The notes: generated from the sequence alone by a model not told the origin. Shown: positions 1 to 11,699, counted from the first letter of the stretch. The stretch is DNA of 64,000 bases from Lichina pygmaea (GCA_963422465.1 OY730169.1:5518001-5582000); one strand, 5' to 3'. Translations and numbers: made by a program.

Positions 1-3000
1 GAACAACCCGGGCGCGCTCGCCCCTCAGAAGACGGGCGTCAGCTACCTCAAGAGCCATTCGTTTCGCACCGATGCGGACTCGCTGAGCCACAGTCGCAAG
101 GACGCGACGGTGTTCAAGAACAACGACGATGACTTTGGCTACAAGTCTAGTGCTCGTCGACGACTGGGCGCCAGCAGGGACACGAGCCGATCTCCTTCTC
201 CAGCTCAGCCGGCTTCGCCTGCGTCTGAACGCAGCAGCGACGAGTTGTCCGTCGAGCAGCTACGAAAGAGGGTTCGCGAAAAGCAGGTTCTCCTGGATGC
301 TATCGATTTCAAGGACGAAAATCAAGCCGAGGAGGACGATGATCTCGATCGTAAAGACAGACGTGACGCCGAAGACCTTTACCGTCGCATTCGTCGTGTC
401 CAGGAGGATATCGACAGCCACCCGAACGCAAAACTAGTCAGCCTCGATTCGGGTGCCGAGCGGAGAACACTTCGTCGCCAACTGCAGGGTCTGAGAGACC
501 GGCTGCCCGAGCTGGCTTCGCAGGTGAGGAAGACGGAGCGCCATATCGCCGACGCCAAGTTGGAGGTCTTCCGTCTCAAGGATGCCAGAGCCCACCCGGG
601 CAGCGCGGCCGCTATCGTAGGGACAGGCCCTGGTGGCGCCGTCACCGAGTCGGATCGGCTCAAGGCACGCGCAAAGGCGTTGATGCAACAGCGTGCAGCA
701 GCTTTGACCGGGCGTCCCACGACGACGGATCAAGACGACCCGATGGCGGCTGCGCAGCGTCTCGAGGCGGAAAACGCGCAAATCAAATCCGAGCGGGAGA
801 ACAACGAACGAATGACCAGAGAGGTCGAGGAGAGCGTCGAAGCTTTTAGCAAAAGCCTCGAGGACACTCTCAAGGACGGGGATGAGAGCTCCTCTGCCGA
901 ACACGAGCGACGGCGATGGGAGGAGGCGTTGGGCGTTGAGGACGAGATCAAAGACTTCATCTTGGATCTACAGAGGAGCAGCAGGAGCGCGAGGGGCCGG
1001 GTGCAGCCGTACGTGACCTCATTTCGTCATCGATGATCGGGCGTGAGACTGACCGGAGCCAATAGTGCGAGGGCTACCGCCGACGGACGAACGCGGTCGG
1101 ATTCTTTACGTAGCGGTGACAGAGACAGCCGAGGTCGATCGCCTCGCGATGAGTCTGCTTCAGGCGCTCGAGGGTCGGCTCAGAGCGGGCAGGCTCCAGC
1201 CGCTGGATCTACATATTCTTCGTACAAGACGCCTCAGGAACGAGCAGCCTTTATTAAGCAGCAGGCCGAACAGCGCATGGCGGAGAGACTCGCGGCCCTG
1301 GGCATCACCCCGCCAACCAAATCCGGCGAATCCGCCCAGCAAAGACTGGATCGAGAGGCGAAGGAACGGGAGGATCGACTGCAGCAAGCTGAGGCGGAAG
1401 ACAGACGGCGCGAGCAGGAGAGGCAGCGGCGGATCGCCGAAGAGCAAGGGAAGCCGCCGTCGCCGGCCAGGTCGCTCACCAAGAGGCCGCCACCACCGCC
1501 CTCTCGCAAGACAGCACGCAGCGACAGCTTCGAGCAGGAGAACGCCAGGAAGAAGGCAGAGGAGGATGCAGCCAAGGCCGAGCAGGAGAGAATGAAGATA
1601 GCTGCCGAAAAGGAGGAGGCGGCGGCGGCAGCAGCAGCAGCAGCAGAGAACAAGAGGAAGGAGGACACGTTGAGAAGGCAGCAGGAATCGCAGGTGGCGC
1701 AGAGGAAGGTCATGGAGTGAGTTGCTGTGACGGCAGCTTAGCACCAGAGACAGCTGACGGTTCTGCGTAGGGAGCAAGCACAGAATCAGCAGGACGAGCT
1801 TGAAAAAGAGCGCCATGCCGCACAGGACCGGCTTCGGGCACTCGAAGAACAGGTCAGGCAGGGCAAGGTGAGGAAAGAGGAAGAGAAGCGCAGGAAGCAG
1901 GCCGCTCTGCGAGAATCAAAAGAGAAGGAAGCCCGACTAGCAGCACAGCGAGCCGAGCTCGAGGCTGCCAGAGAGAAGGAAAGACAGCTTCAACTGCAGC
2001 TGGAGCGTCTCGCAGCCGAGGACTCGTCTGACGATGATGACGACGACGAAGACGGGGAAGCAGTTCCAGAAACCACTCCCCAGGACACGACGCCGACCAT
2101 GAGCCAGGAACTTCCACAGCGACATATCCCGTCGATGGACACATCCGTGCTGACCTTGTCGAGCGCGGCGCAGCCCAGCCTGCCGTCTGTATCGTCGACC
2201 GTCAGTTCTCCCCACGCAACGCCAGAACCCGCGGCGGCGCCCGACACCGAGTCGAAGAACCCGTTCTTCAAGAAGATTGCGCAGTCCAGCGCGTCAGCCA
2301 GCCAAGCATCGCTGCCGTCAGCGACGCCGAACCCGACCGAAGTGTCGACGAATCCGTTCCACCGGCTGACGCAAGAGAACAAGACCGAGACCCAGCCGCA
2401 ACCGTCAATGGCAGGGCTCGGCAGCGTACCGGGTCCCCGGCCCCCCCGTGTTCGGCCGGAAGAAGACGAGTGGTCGGTGGTCTCGGACAACGCTTCTTCG
2501 GATGAGGACGATGACGACGACGACGGACCTCGCGTAGGTCGTAATGCGACGCAGCTCGCGTCCATCCTCTTTGGCACGATGGGCCCCCCTCCCACGACGC
2601 CAGGCAGCGATCAGCAAAAGACTCCGCAGCGCGACGCGCCTCAAGCAGATGCCGCTTCGCCTGTGCCTCCACCCCCGGCGCCACCGCTACCGCAGTTCAA
2701 CGCGCCGCCAGCGCCCATCGCCGAATCATTTTCGTTGCCCGCCTCTCCTCTACCAACGCCTGCGTATCTTTCCGACACCGTCGCACCACCGGATAGCGCT
2801 CCTCCCCCGCCTCCTCCTCCACCCCCACCGCCAATGCCACCGATGGCTCCGACCTTTGCGGCTCCTGCCCCTCCCCCGCCACCATTCCCAACGGGGAACG
2901 ACGTTCCGCAAGCTCCCCCAGCTCCGGCCTTTCCACCACCATCACTCCTTCCACCTCTTCCTACCGGAGGAGCGGAGGCCGCGGGGCCAGCGACGCCTCC

Positions 3001-3133
3001 AGCTGCGCCATCGGGAGGGGGAGGGGGAGGTCTCGATGGTCTGCTCTCACAGATCCAGGCGGGTAGATCCCTCAAGAAGGTCGATACCAAAGACCGCAGC
3101 ACTGCGTCCACGGCGGGGAGGGTGCTCGGTTGA
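1..3133 (+). CDS. PAN1: Pan1-like actin/endocytosis scaffold, 3' part
   Basis: The gene enters from the left edge already in frame (frame starts at base 2), so the N-terminal EH domains are outside the window. Exons <2-1008, 1066-1716 and 1771-3133; introns of 57 and 54 nt have GTACGT/GTGAGT donors and CTGAC branch sites. The visible product has the Pan1 stretch [12 protein letters not shown]...SSARRR, a long Glu/Lys/Arg/Gln coiled coil, an acidic Ser/Asp region, NPF tripeptides, runs of proline with polyPro typical of SH3 and profilin ligands, and a C-terminal WH2-like segment ([20 protein letters not shown]). Pan1 is known to couple clathrin endocytic sites to Arp2/3-driven actin assembly with End3 and Sla1. 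The stop is at 3131-3133. The identity rests on overall architecture plus the WH2 end; the upstream half cannot be judged. Confidence 0.88.
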
Positions 3134-4444
3134 GCTGGTCGATGGGTGGGCACTGTCAGTACGATCGGGTGGTCGTCGTGATGGCTTTTTGGAACTGAAA
3201 AGTCATGCAGATTAGGCAGGTGAGGTGGAGTATGATACGTGCTCTACCGCGCTTTGTACGGAGTACTCTTACTGCATGTTGTCCTGCGTCTGGCGCATGA
3301 ATCACTCTTTCAAGCACTCTTTCAATCAGTCAATCATTCGAGCAAGCAATGAACCAATCACTCCATCCCTCAAGCAAGCAAACACATCTTTTGGTGCAGC
3401 AGCAGTTCAGCAGTTCAGCAGTAGCAGCAGTAGCAGCAGCAGCAGCAGCAGTAGCAGCAGCACGTATATAACAGCAGCACAGACCCTTTCCTTCCTCGCC
3501 TTACTCCGTATCTAATGCCAGCATCCGTATCTCCACCCAAGACTTGGTCACAGACAAACATGAGTCTGCCTTGCTACCATCAACTTTGATCAACCATGAT
3601 CGACCACCACGAGTACTACATACCCTACGTACCATCACTACATATGTATTTCTAGTACTACCACTACTACTACTCTTGCTACAGATGCCACACTCCACAG
3701 TGTGCAGTACACCGTAAGTTCGATGGTGCATCACCAGGCAGTGGCTCCGCAGTCTCTACTTTTATACATACGTACTTTCCATATGTGCGTACTTTTCTGT
3801 GATTGAGCGTTCAGTCTGCTGCAGTGTCGGCCAGTGAGTGTTCGATGAACTGGGTTGGGTGGTGCTGTGTCCTGTCATGTTGTGCCATGTTGTATCAAGG
3901 GTACGGTATACCCAGACACGCAGAGCAGAACAGAGTCTGAAATCTGAGAGGGGTGACACGACCGTCGATGAACCTGTGAGAGGAGAGAAGGGATCGTTGT
4001 TGTGAAGTAGATTGTCGGTGGGAGATGTAGATCGCCTCGGGAGGGATGTACCTTCTTCTGCTTTACCAAGGGGTACGTGGAGTGGTCAACTGTTGGTGGG
4101 AGCCATCGATGGAAGAGAGTGTGCGATGGTATCAAGCACCTATATTGACCCCAGAGCATCGTCGTGGCATGTCACACCTCTACAGTACAGTTCGAGTTGG
4201 GCTTCGTAAGCCCCTGAAGCGCTTGACTCGATAATTTCCGAACAGGCCGTTTCGACAACAAACATATCCCCGGCCACCTCCCGTCAGCCAACTCGGCGTC
4301 AGTGAATAGTCCCCTCGCTCCGTGCGTCCGTGGCTGAAACCTGTCATCCCCGCGAGTGAAAAAAAGAGAGAGACGACCACCGGGCCACGGCCGACCCTGG
4401 TCACCGACGACTTTCCCGTCATCGAAACTGCTCCGGTCCGTCGG
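3134..4444. other. Intergenic, no gene seen
   Basis: This stretch holds the 3' flanks of the convergent PAN1-like and RPB11 genes. I find no open frame with a recognisable protein and no tRNA. It contains an interrupted AGC microsatellite (about 3399-3463) and scattered TACGTA words. Confidence 0.6.
3399..3463. repeat. Interrupted (AGC)n microsatellite
   Basis: About 65 bp of AGC units broken by AGT and TTC variants, in the 3' flank of the PAN1-like gene. Confidence 0.85.
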
Positions 4445-5290
4445 TCAAGAAGAGCGGTCAGGAACACGCGGAGTTGCCTCGCCACTCCGGTTTGCTTGTG
4501 TTTGGTTGGGGTCGGCCTGGTTGGGGCCAGCCTTTTTGGACTGATCAGATGAGTCGCGAGGGCCGCGGACAATCTTGCACAGCTCGACTTCTTTGGTAAA
4601 CTCCCGACTGAGCTGGCCGAGGTCCTGCACGAGGTCGCGGCAGGCCTGGACGACGGCCTCCCGGGGGGCGATCTCGCCGTCCGTCTGCACGCGCAGCTCG
4701 AACTCGACGACGAGCGGATGGGCGACCTTGTAGGCGGAGAAGAGGACGTGCTCCGATCTCAGAAGGCGCGTACGCAACAGATTGCCCATGGTGTGATCTT
4801 CTTTCTTGAAGAGGAAGATCGAACAGTTGGAAACGCCTGTCCGGTCGAGGCCGGTCATCAACAGAGGACGGGGACAAGGGCCAGATGGGGCGAAACAAGT
4901 GAGGATACGTACGGGTGTCCGGCTGTTCGGTCACCTTCTTTTCGCCATCGCCTAGCAGGAAGAGATCAAACCTGGGCAGATTAGTCTCTGCTGCGTCTTG
5001 ACGGTTTGCCAGGCGTCGTCGCATGATGACGGTAACGATGATCGAAGAGACTTGAGATAGCCGATGCTGGTAATCGAGAACTGTGCGAAGTTTGGGTCGC
5101 GCGAAGCTTGAACGATACAGCGTATGGATGTCGCCGTCGCTCGAGACGGCAAGTGCGTACGAAGAGGCAAGAGGACGGAAGAGAGGAGCATCTTCTTATG
5201 GACAAGAAGTTCGAACAGATCACGTCGGCGTGTCCAGAGGCAGAACCAGCCCAAGGGAAAGAACTTGCCATACCTATCGGGGGCATTCAT
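4445..5290 (-). CDS. RPB11: RNA polymerase II subunit RPB11
   Basis: Small Pol II subunit that pairs with Rpb3 (alpha-like heterodimer) during enzyme assembly in the nucleus. Three exons on the minus strand: 5290-5274, 4971-4913 and 4836-4445, giving 155 aa. The first exon codes only MNAPDR, exactly as in other fungal RPB11, followed by RFDLFLLGDGEKK and then the family core FKKEDHTMGNLLRTRLL and SAYKVAHPLVVEFELRVQT. Phases agree across both introns (302 and 76 nt). The first intron is long for this window, though its AG|GTATGG donor and CCCAG acceptor fit well. The last 35 or so residues (after CKIVRGPRD) are a hydrophilic Asn/Gln/Ser-rich tail not seen in yeast Rpb11 (120 aa); either a lineage extension or a missed terminal intron. 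Confidence 0.93.
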
Positions 5291-6424
5291 CGCGCCCCAC
5301 TATCCCTAAATTCCTGGGGCTATCTGCGACTGTCCCGAGCGGTATATGCTCGAAGGATGGGCCTACTACGGTACATACAACAATCTCGCGACCGTATGGC
5401 GCTCAAGGATCGATAGCAAAAGGTTCGACGAGCAAGACGGCGATTTCGACCAGGAGCATGGTGCCACGTAGAAACCGGACGAGAAGCGGACGACTTTATA
5501 CAGCGGCACGTGCAGCTGCGTCTTACATTAGCGTTTCCTGCGCCTTGCCGCCGCCGTGGCTTCGGTTCGAACCCAAATCTGGCGTCGGCTCGAGAACGCG
5601 GCTCGCGCGCCTCTGCGGCTGCGACAGCCACCATGGGGCTACGTACGTAACGTATTACCGAGACGAAATTCCTTGACGTCGGCAAGCGGTCGGGGTGCGA
5701 AAGTACGGGAGTACTTCGTAGGTACGGAAGTACTTACGTATTACCCTCGGACATCCCCACAGTACGGAAGTACGTACGAGTACTTTATGTAGCAGTCTAC
5801 AACTTCGTCGAAATCGCGACGATGGACAACATACCGTACGTGCCCTGCAGTATGTAACGTACAAGTTCGATCTTCAGAGATCTCCGGGCGTATGGAAGTA
5901 CTGGAGCGGCGGCAACTTATTGCTTCTCAGTAGATATGAGAAACATCCCTCAAAAGGATTATGGTAACAAAAGTAATGGTGTGTCATCGTGTACATACGT
6001 ATATACGTACTACTTGCGCTGTACGCCCGGAGATCGCTGAAGACCGACCTTATACAGAGCGTCGTACGACGACATCAACGTAGACCGGTCTTGCAAGTCC
6101 GAGGACTCCTGTACCCAAGCCTGACATACTTTGTTATCTAATCGCTCGAGAGATCCGATGCGTATAGTATGGCTCTGGAGAAAGGGTGAGGGGTACGCGA
6201 AACCTGATTCGACTGAAAGCTATCTCAAGAGACGACAGACTATTGTAAATCTGTTGAAATGAGTTGGAGGATCTACAGTACTACTCATACGGTGCGATGA
6301 CTACTGGTAATAGCTCTCATCGAGCTGTGGTAGCTGCAACATGATATGAATTCCACATAACGAACTAGTAGATACGTAGCTCCTTTCTCGGTCTGCTATC
6401 TCCAGAGCTGCATTTGGGGTACCT
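5291..6424. other. Intergenic, GTAC-rich
   Basis: Region between the RPB11 start and the LSM5 stop. No supported gene. It is dense in GTAC/TACGTA words, especially 5640-6010, and the open frames here are repetitive shadows of those words. Confidence 0.6.
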
Positions 6425-6977
6425 CTAGCTACTCTCGACACTACCAGGGCCTTCTCCGCCCGGAACGAGCTGTGCAACAAGAAGCATTAGCATAGAGAAC
6501 ATGTACGATACGATGCTTCGCTCACCATGCATATATTGTTCCCATTGAGCAAGATCTTTGACAGCTTCATTTCAGCGCCGGAGTAGTCGCTGTCCGTTGA
6601 GTCAGAGATGGACCTGAAGCTGGCTGAATAGAATCAGCCAACTTACAACTCTGTGACGTCCTCCAAGACCATATCTGGACGTCACGTCAGTAAGTTACTT
6701 CTCGATTCCGTAGAGGTCAAGGGAACCTTACTGACGTAGTCGTCGAACCCAAGCAAAGTGCCGCTGAACTCTGTACTTGTGACATGTGGTCAGAAAGAGT
6801 TGCTCCGTATGGAGGTGCTGCATCGAGAATGAGAGCCCACCTTTATCACCTTTCATGATCACCCATATTCGAGAGCCGACACATTTGTCGATGAGTTCTT
6901 CGGGTCTGATTAGCCGTGTTCAAGACATCGGTAGAAGCCGACTGTACTGTACCTAACGGGAGTAATTGGGAAGTCAT
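6425..6977 (-). CDS. LSM5: Sm-like protein LSM5 (six exons)
   Basis: Assembled by hand because every exon is very short: 6977-6953, 6897-6841, 6770-6732, 6674-6647, 6613-6526 and 6469-6425, 93 aa. The product starts MTSQLLPLELIDKCVGSRIW, continues through the Sm1 motif (GDKEFSGTLLGFDDYVNMVL, EDVTEL) and Sm2 motif (KILLNGNNICMLVPGGEGP), matching LSM5 almost throughout. LSM5 is part of the Lsm1-7 ring (cytoplasmic mRNA decapping) and the Lsm2-8 ring (U6 snRNA). Introns are 55, 70, 57, 33 and 56 nt; the 33-nt one (6646-6614) is unusually short, and an acceptor 6 nt earlier would change two or three residues. All phases join. Between Sm1 and Sm2 sits a Ser/Asp-rich loop (SISDSTDSDYSGAE). The start at 6977 is the only ATG giving the conserved QLLPLELID. 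Confidence 0.93.
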
Positions 6978-7345
6978 GGTCGATGTTGGTATTCCTCTCC
7001 CCAGACGCGCTGGACAGGACCTGCAGCTTCACCGACCGACAATGGCATCAGACTCCCACGCTAATTGAAGGTCTACATTGTAGCGTTTGATCCCTATCTC
7101 CTAGGGTTCTGCGGGGCGTCCGGGGGCTGTATCGATAGGCTATCGCATCGCTACTGATACTGTACGTAGCAAGCAGGCTAGCCCTGTTCGGCCGCTGTCA
7201 AAAGTAGTGATCCTGTCCCAGATCAAACAAACATGAAACACAAACAAAGCGCCTCGTCAACATCCGACGCGAACCTCGAGACTTGTTATCGATTATATCC
7301 ATGGGTCGCACGCAAAGCATCGCAAGACACGGCAGATGACCAGCT
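6978..7345. promoter_or_regulatory. Shared divergent promoter region, LSM5 / exonuclease
   Basis: 368 bp between the start codons of two divergent genes (LSM5 minus, WRN-type exonuclease plus). It must contain both promoters; I see no clear TATA box or named operator. Confidence 0.5.
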
Positions 7346-9088
7346 ATGTTCGTCTTCGCCATTGCTCGCCGATTAGGGACACTGTGGAGAGTTTGGACAT
7401 GGAGTCGAGACATGGTGTCGCAACTGGTTGCGGGCGCCGGGCCGACGGCGACGATCCACCATGAAGCCTCCAATGCTGTTGATCGTGGGATGCGCGCAGG
7501 AGCTCCTGTGGCGATGACGACAACCCCAAGTGCCAGGCCGTCGTTGAACCTCCAGCCGTCTCTCTTCAGCTCGGGCTTGCGACTGCGATCGTCGTTCAGC
7601 ACATCGACAAAGATAGGTCAACTCGCCGAGTTGCGACCGACCGCGGATGAACTACTTCCCCCAGCCATATCCTACCCGAATCTCCCGTTCAACGACGATG
7701 CATTGCCCACAATCTCCCCCATATCGATACCTCGCGAGTGCGAGAACGAGAGCGAGGTTGTTCCTCCGCTGCCCACTCGACCTCGGATCCCGTCACACAC
7801 GCCGCTCACGTTCAGATTTACCAACGATGCCAGATGCAAGGGCCCTTCCGGAGGACCGACGTACTGGACTCACAAAATGTATCAGGGTCCGAACGGTGAA
7901 CTCGTCACGCTGCACTATTGCCCGAGCACGGAGATCACGGAGCGCGTGGCGCGGCTCTTCCACGAGGATCGCGTTCTTGGCTTCGACATGGAATGGAAGG
8001 CGCAGGCGCACTCGAGAGAAGGGATCAAGAAGAACGTGGCGCTGATCCAGTTGGCGAACGAGTCTCGAGTGGGCCTCTTTCACGTGGCGGTCTTCCAAGA
8101 GCCGGAGCAGGCCCAGCTGCTGATGCCGCCGACGCTCAAGAAGATCATCGAGTCGCCCGAGATCACAAAGGTTGGCGTCTCCATCAAAGCCGACTGTACG
8201 AGGTTGCGCAACTTTCTCGGGCTGGACCCGCAGGGACTGTTCGAACTGAGTCATCTGCACCGCCTCGTGAAATACTCGGTCGACGAGCCGGCAAAGGTCA
8301 ATAGAAAACTCGTGTCCCTCTCGGAGCAGGCCGAGGAGCATCTTGGAATGCCCATCTGGAAGGGCGACGACGTGCGCTCCGGAGACTGGACCAGGGCTCT
8401 TGACCGGCGGCAGATGGACTACGCCGCCACGGATGCATACGCCGTCTTGCACCTCTACGACGTGCTGGAGACCAAACGCAGGCAGATGGATCCCACGCCT
8501 CCACATCCTACACATGCCGAGCTGGATCTACCCGTCCGGCTGGCCGAGGAGCAGATCACACAGTCCACTGCAGGGGCCACCGGTGTCGGGAGGAAGCGCA
8601 TCGTGTCATCGACACGGGCGAATATGGCCGACGACGAAGAAGCGGAGACCTCGATCCCTAACGCAGAATACCCCCCCAGATCTGAAGACGTGAAGTCTTC
8701 GAGGAGAAAGATCACCGAGAAAGGGTACATATCGAAACACCCTCACTTTGACCTGGCAGACACCTGGGCGCTGGGATACTATCAATCCACCCCCGACGGC
8801 AGCAACAGCACTCGATCTCTTGCGTCTCCTGAACATGCCCGGCGAGCGCAGCTACGGGCCTATGCCCTCTGGCACAGCCACGGGCACGAAGTGGACGACA
8901 TCGCAAGAGTCCTTCGTGACCCGCCGCTGCAGCGGTCGACGGTGGCCATGTACATCGTCGAAGCCTTGCGCAAGGAGAAGCTCGAGAACGACGTCGCGCG
9001 TCTGCGCGCGGTGCTCGATCATCTGCCCGCGGCCAGGAAGAGGAGGTATCAGTATCTTTTGTACAACGCACGAGGGACGCCGGCATGA
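7346..9088 (+). CDS. WRN-type DEDDy 3'-5' exonuclease
   Basis: Single-exon 580-aa protein. Residues about 195-380 form a DEDDy exonuclease: motif I GFDMEW (Asp and Glu near 214/216), motif II VSIKADCTRLR (Asp near 282) and motif III MDYAATDAYAVLHLYD (Tyr near 359, Asp near 363), the Tyr-x3-Asp spacing marking the DEDDy subgroup shared by WRN and RNase D. The last 90 or so residues (RAQLRAYALWHSHGHEVDDI, then STVAMYIVEAL) look like the helix-turn-helix module found at the C-termini of RecQ/WRN-type proteins. No helicase domain is present, so this is a stand-alone exonuclease, perhaps in DNA repair or RNA 3' processing. The first 25 residues (arginines among hydrophobics) could be a mitochondrial presequence, or the true start could be a later Met. 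Confidence 0.85.
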   Translation: MFVFAIARRLGTLWRVWTWSRDMVSQLVAGAGPTATIHHEASNAVDRGMRAGAPVAMTTTPSARPSLNLQPSLFSSGLRLRSSFSTSTKIGQLAELRPTADELLPPAISYPNLPFNDDALPTISPISIPRECENESEVVPPLPTRPRIPSHTPLTFRFTNDARCKGPSGGPTYWTHKMYQGPNGELVTLHYCPSTEITERVARLFHEDRVLGFDMEWKAQAHSREGIKKNVALIQLANESRVGLFHVAVFQEPEQAQLLMPPTLKKIIESPEITKVGVSIKADCTRLRNFLGLDPQGLFELSHLHRLVKYSVDEPAKVNRKLVSLSEQAEEHLGMPIWKGDDVRSGDWTRALDRRQMDYAATDAYAVLHLYDVLETKRRQMDPTPPHPTHAELDLPVRLAEEQITQSTAGATGVGRKRIVSSTRANMADDEEAETSIPNAEYPPRSEDVKSSRRKITEKGYISKHPHFDLADTWALGYYQSTPDGSNSTRSLASPEHARRAQLRAYALWHSHGHEVDDIARVLRDPPLQRSTVAMYIVEALRKEKLENDVARLRAVLDHLPAARKRRYQYLLYNARGTPA

Positions 9089-10009
9089 TCATGACGACGA
9101 GCGTTCGCTCGCGGAGCGGAAGGCATGAGTGGATGGCACAACTACGAGGCCTTCGTGGGCCCAGCTGTTTGCCTGACTAAGCCAAATCGACTGACTAAGC
9201 CATCCTGCTGTTCTACGACCACAACAGCGGTGGATCGACTACAACTAGATCGTCCATGACGTTTCGGGGCCAAGGCTTAGGCTAGAAAGAGGACTATGGG
9301 GTGTTATGGCGAATACTAATGCTTCATCGCTTGATGTGTCACGTTGAATCTACGCATGCGTGGAAAGTCTAGTCATGTTCTCAAACAAACGACGTCAAGG
9401 CTTCTCTTTTCCGGTACGCTTAGAGCTGCCGAGCATCAGCCGTGATCTTTTGAATCAGCCCACATCCCTGCTCCTGGCCGTCGACGCTTGCTTCTTCCGT
9501 CTCGTCGCTGTTCTCGCCGGAAGCGTGATTCAACGTCAAGCTGTAGCCACACCGACGTTCGTTAGTACGTTACGTGACCCCTACGCGGTTGAAAGGAAAA
9601 CCGGCGAAGATTGTATGGGGTCCTCTGAGATTTTGGCGGTTTTTGTCACACCAGTGCCCACGTCGACACAGGGCGAGCCAACATACGTACGAGGGCAGCA
9701 AACTATTAGTCCATGCACTGAAACGACTCAATCGTTCTCTGAGGGCGCGCCGGAAAGAAACCTCTAGACTAGGCAACCACTCAGCAGGGTACGTTACGTA
9801 CGTATGTACCAGTTACTTAATCCTAGGACAAAACCTCCCCTGCGGCCCCTAGGTAGGTGCCATCGTATCAAGTGGCTACTGTATAGAACATGGAAGCTGA
9901 TCGCGCCCACAGCATAGCCGAGAGAGGAGGGTTAGCTGCTGGATTTCACACATCGCTCACTCCATCGCGTGCAGGGTAGGTACACGAGTGAATTCGGTGT
10001 GGTCGCACA
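9089..10009. other. Intergenic, no gene seen
   Basis: 3' flank of the exonuclease gene. Only short, compositionally biased frames; a few GTAC words near 9790. Confidence 0.6.
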
Positions 10010-10200
10010 GCTATCGGAGTCTCTATTCCACCACAAAAAGTGACATCTGGCATCAAAACTGAGATCTAAGTACACTAATGTAGGTCAGAGCATCTTAAGT
10101 AGCTTTTGAAAAATCAAGACTGGAAATTGCTTCCTGTGTGGTGTTGACAAAACTTATGACACTCGCAGGCTTCTCCACTTGGAGAGATACTGGAGGTAAA
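10010..10200 (+). mobile_element. Fragment of hAT-like MITE (copy A)
   Basis: About 190 bp clearly related, in opposite orientation, to 16795-16990. Shared blocks include AACTGAGATCTAAGTACAC and GTGGTGTTGACAAAACTTAT. Neither terminal inverted repeat is recognisable, so this is an internal relic of the element whose complete copies lie at 16697-17148 and 60815-61254. Confidence 0.75.
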
Positions 10201-10348
10201 AGCCCCTCGCCTAATCTGGCCGAGCTAGTTTTTCGCGAAAGCCCACTGCAGTAAACAAGGCTTAAGTGTGGCGAAGGTTTCCGCACCCGTTGGAATCGAT
10301 GGCATTTCACATCTCACATCGGCACATCAGCTACGTTTAAAGGCGACC

Positions 10349-11149
10349 ATGAATCCCAGGTTTTTTGCGTGGCATCCCACTTTGGTAACCTCTCCTTGCA
10401 GAGGGGTACTGTCATCTCTTACTGCCGATTCAACATTTCCACGTCATGACGCACGCCGGGGGCCCGCGGCCTTAGTTGAGACTTCACTGAAGACGTACGA
10501 GCTGTGTGTCTTCTGCGATACACTCTCTGTTGTGGCGTTCGAGCATGGACGATCTCGAGTCCTTCTCGCTGCCCTCACACTCTCTGAGGTCGAGACCCAA
10601 TATTCCGCCAGTCAAAGAGTGAAGAGTCGGTATTATCGTGGCGTCAGGAAGCGGTCTCCCATCGGCTGGGTCTCGGCCTTCTTCGAGGAAGTCGTCGTGG
10701 CTACGGGTCAGATTGAGCAGGCAAGTCTTCTATTTAAGGTTCTGTCTTCAGCTTCGACCACGGACTAATACTTTCCATAGCACCCCACGACCCGTCGGTT
10801 GCCTACTCGCCCAACATCGCACGACAACCTCGACAGCTTCGCGACTGAGCTCGCCCACTACCCCTTCATTCTCAACCGCTTGGTGGAGAAACTGCAACAA
10901 CGGGCAGGTGCAGGTAACCCACAGGAGGCAGACAGGATGAGGTTCCCTCGGCACGTAGTCTTTGTCGGAGCTCGATGCAGCAGGGAGAAGGTCGCCATTG
11001 CTTTCTGTGTTGTTCTTGCTGTTGGGATATTGTCAGCTGTTGTGGTAGGAGTTTGTTTGAGGGACGTCAACGTGGGCATCGATCTGTACACTGCCACTTT
11101 TACACTCGCAACATGCCTGCAGGGTCTTTTCTTTCTGATTCACGAGTGA
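10349..11149 (+). CDS. Hypothetical protein with two C-terminal membrane helices
   Basis: Not recognised. Two exons, 10349(?)-10720 and 10781-11149, joined by a 60-nt intron with a CAG|GCAAGT donor (a GC-AG intron), an ACTAATAC branch site and a CATAG acceptor; phase 0 fits. The predicted end of the protein has a hydrophobic helix (VAIAFCVVLAVGILSAVVVG), a short polar loop and a second helix ending in LQGLFFLIHE, a layout typical of fungal tail-anchored accessory proteins. The N-terminal half is Arg/Ser-rich with no domain I can name. The start is uncertain: the frame is open from 10268, just downstream of a MITE fragment, and the ATG at 10349 is simply the first good one. It could be a relic or lineage-specific gene. 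Confidence 0.45.
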
Positions 11150-11192
11150 CGAGATTCCCTATTTCCCTGATCCAGGCTTAGTCAGTAGCGTA

Positions 11193-11230
11193 GTCGATCA
11201 CGTGACGCTGGTTATCACCCAACGCTCGGT
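11193..11230 (+). repeat. Left terminal inverted repeat of pogo element
   Basis: Begins GTCGATCACGTGACGCTGG directly after a TA. It contains the palindrome TCACGTGA, which may be the transposase or a host factor binding site. It differs from the right end at two positions. Confidence 0.95.
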
Positions 11231-11699
11231 TGAGCGACCAAGCACCCCCTCAAGGAAAAGTTGAATAACTTGATAGATATTTGTCGGAACTATCTCAAAC
11301 TTGGATATATGATAGAATAGCATGTATAGAAGAGATAGTGAACAACAGAAGTCTAGTGTACAAAGCGTGATGGCTTCTCCAAGACTCGACCACGTGAAGT
11401 CAGTTTAGGAGCCTCCTCCTCAGAGCTCCACTTATCTTCGTCATCTTCAATGATAGGAGCTTCCTTGTTTGGTGGAGAAGACTCCTCAACAGTCTCTGAG
11501 CCTCCCTGGACCTTCTCCTTTCCTGCTGCCTGCTTTTTGGCCTCCCTATTAGCTTTCACAATTGCAGCTTTTTGGCCTTCTCTTCTCTTGCCACTTGACG
11601 AGCAATTTCTCGGTCAGTCTGTTGCTCGTCCTTCTCCAATTGCTTTTGCGTACGCTCCCCCTTCTTCCTATCCTTCTCCTCCTTCTTCTGCTTCTTCTC

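Noticed and set aside
1160-1816. 218-codon Leu/Cys-rich minus-strand frame
   Set aside because: Antisense of the Glu/Lys/Arg coiled coil of the PAN1-like gene, which always yields Leu/Phe/Ser-rich complements.
5563-5573. T-loop-like GGTTCGAACCC (a similar word occurs near 24190 on the minus strand)
   Set aside because: No D-arm, anticodon arm or acceptor stem could be folded around either one.
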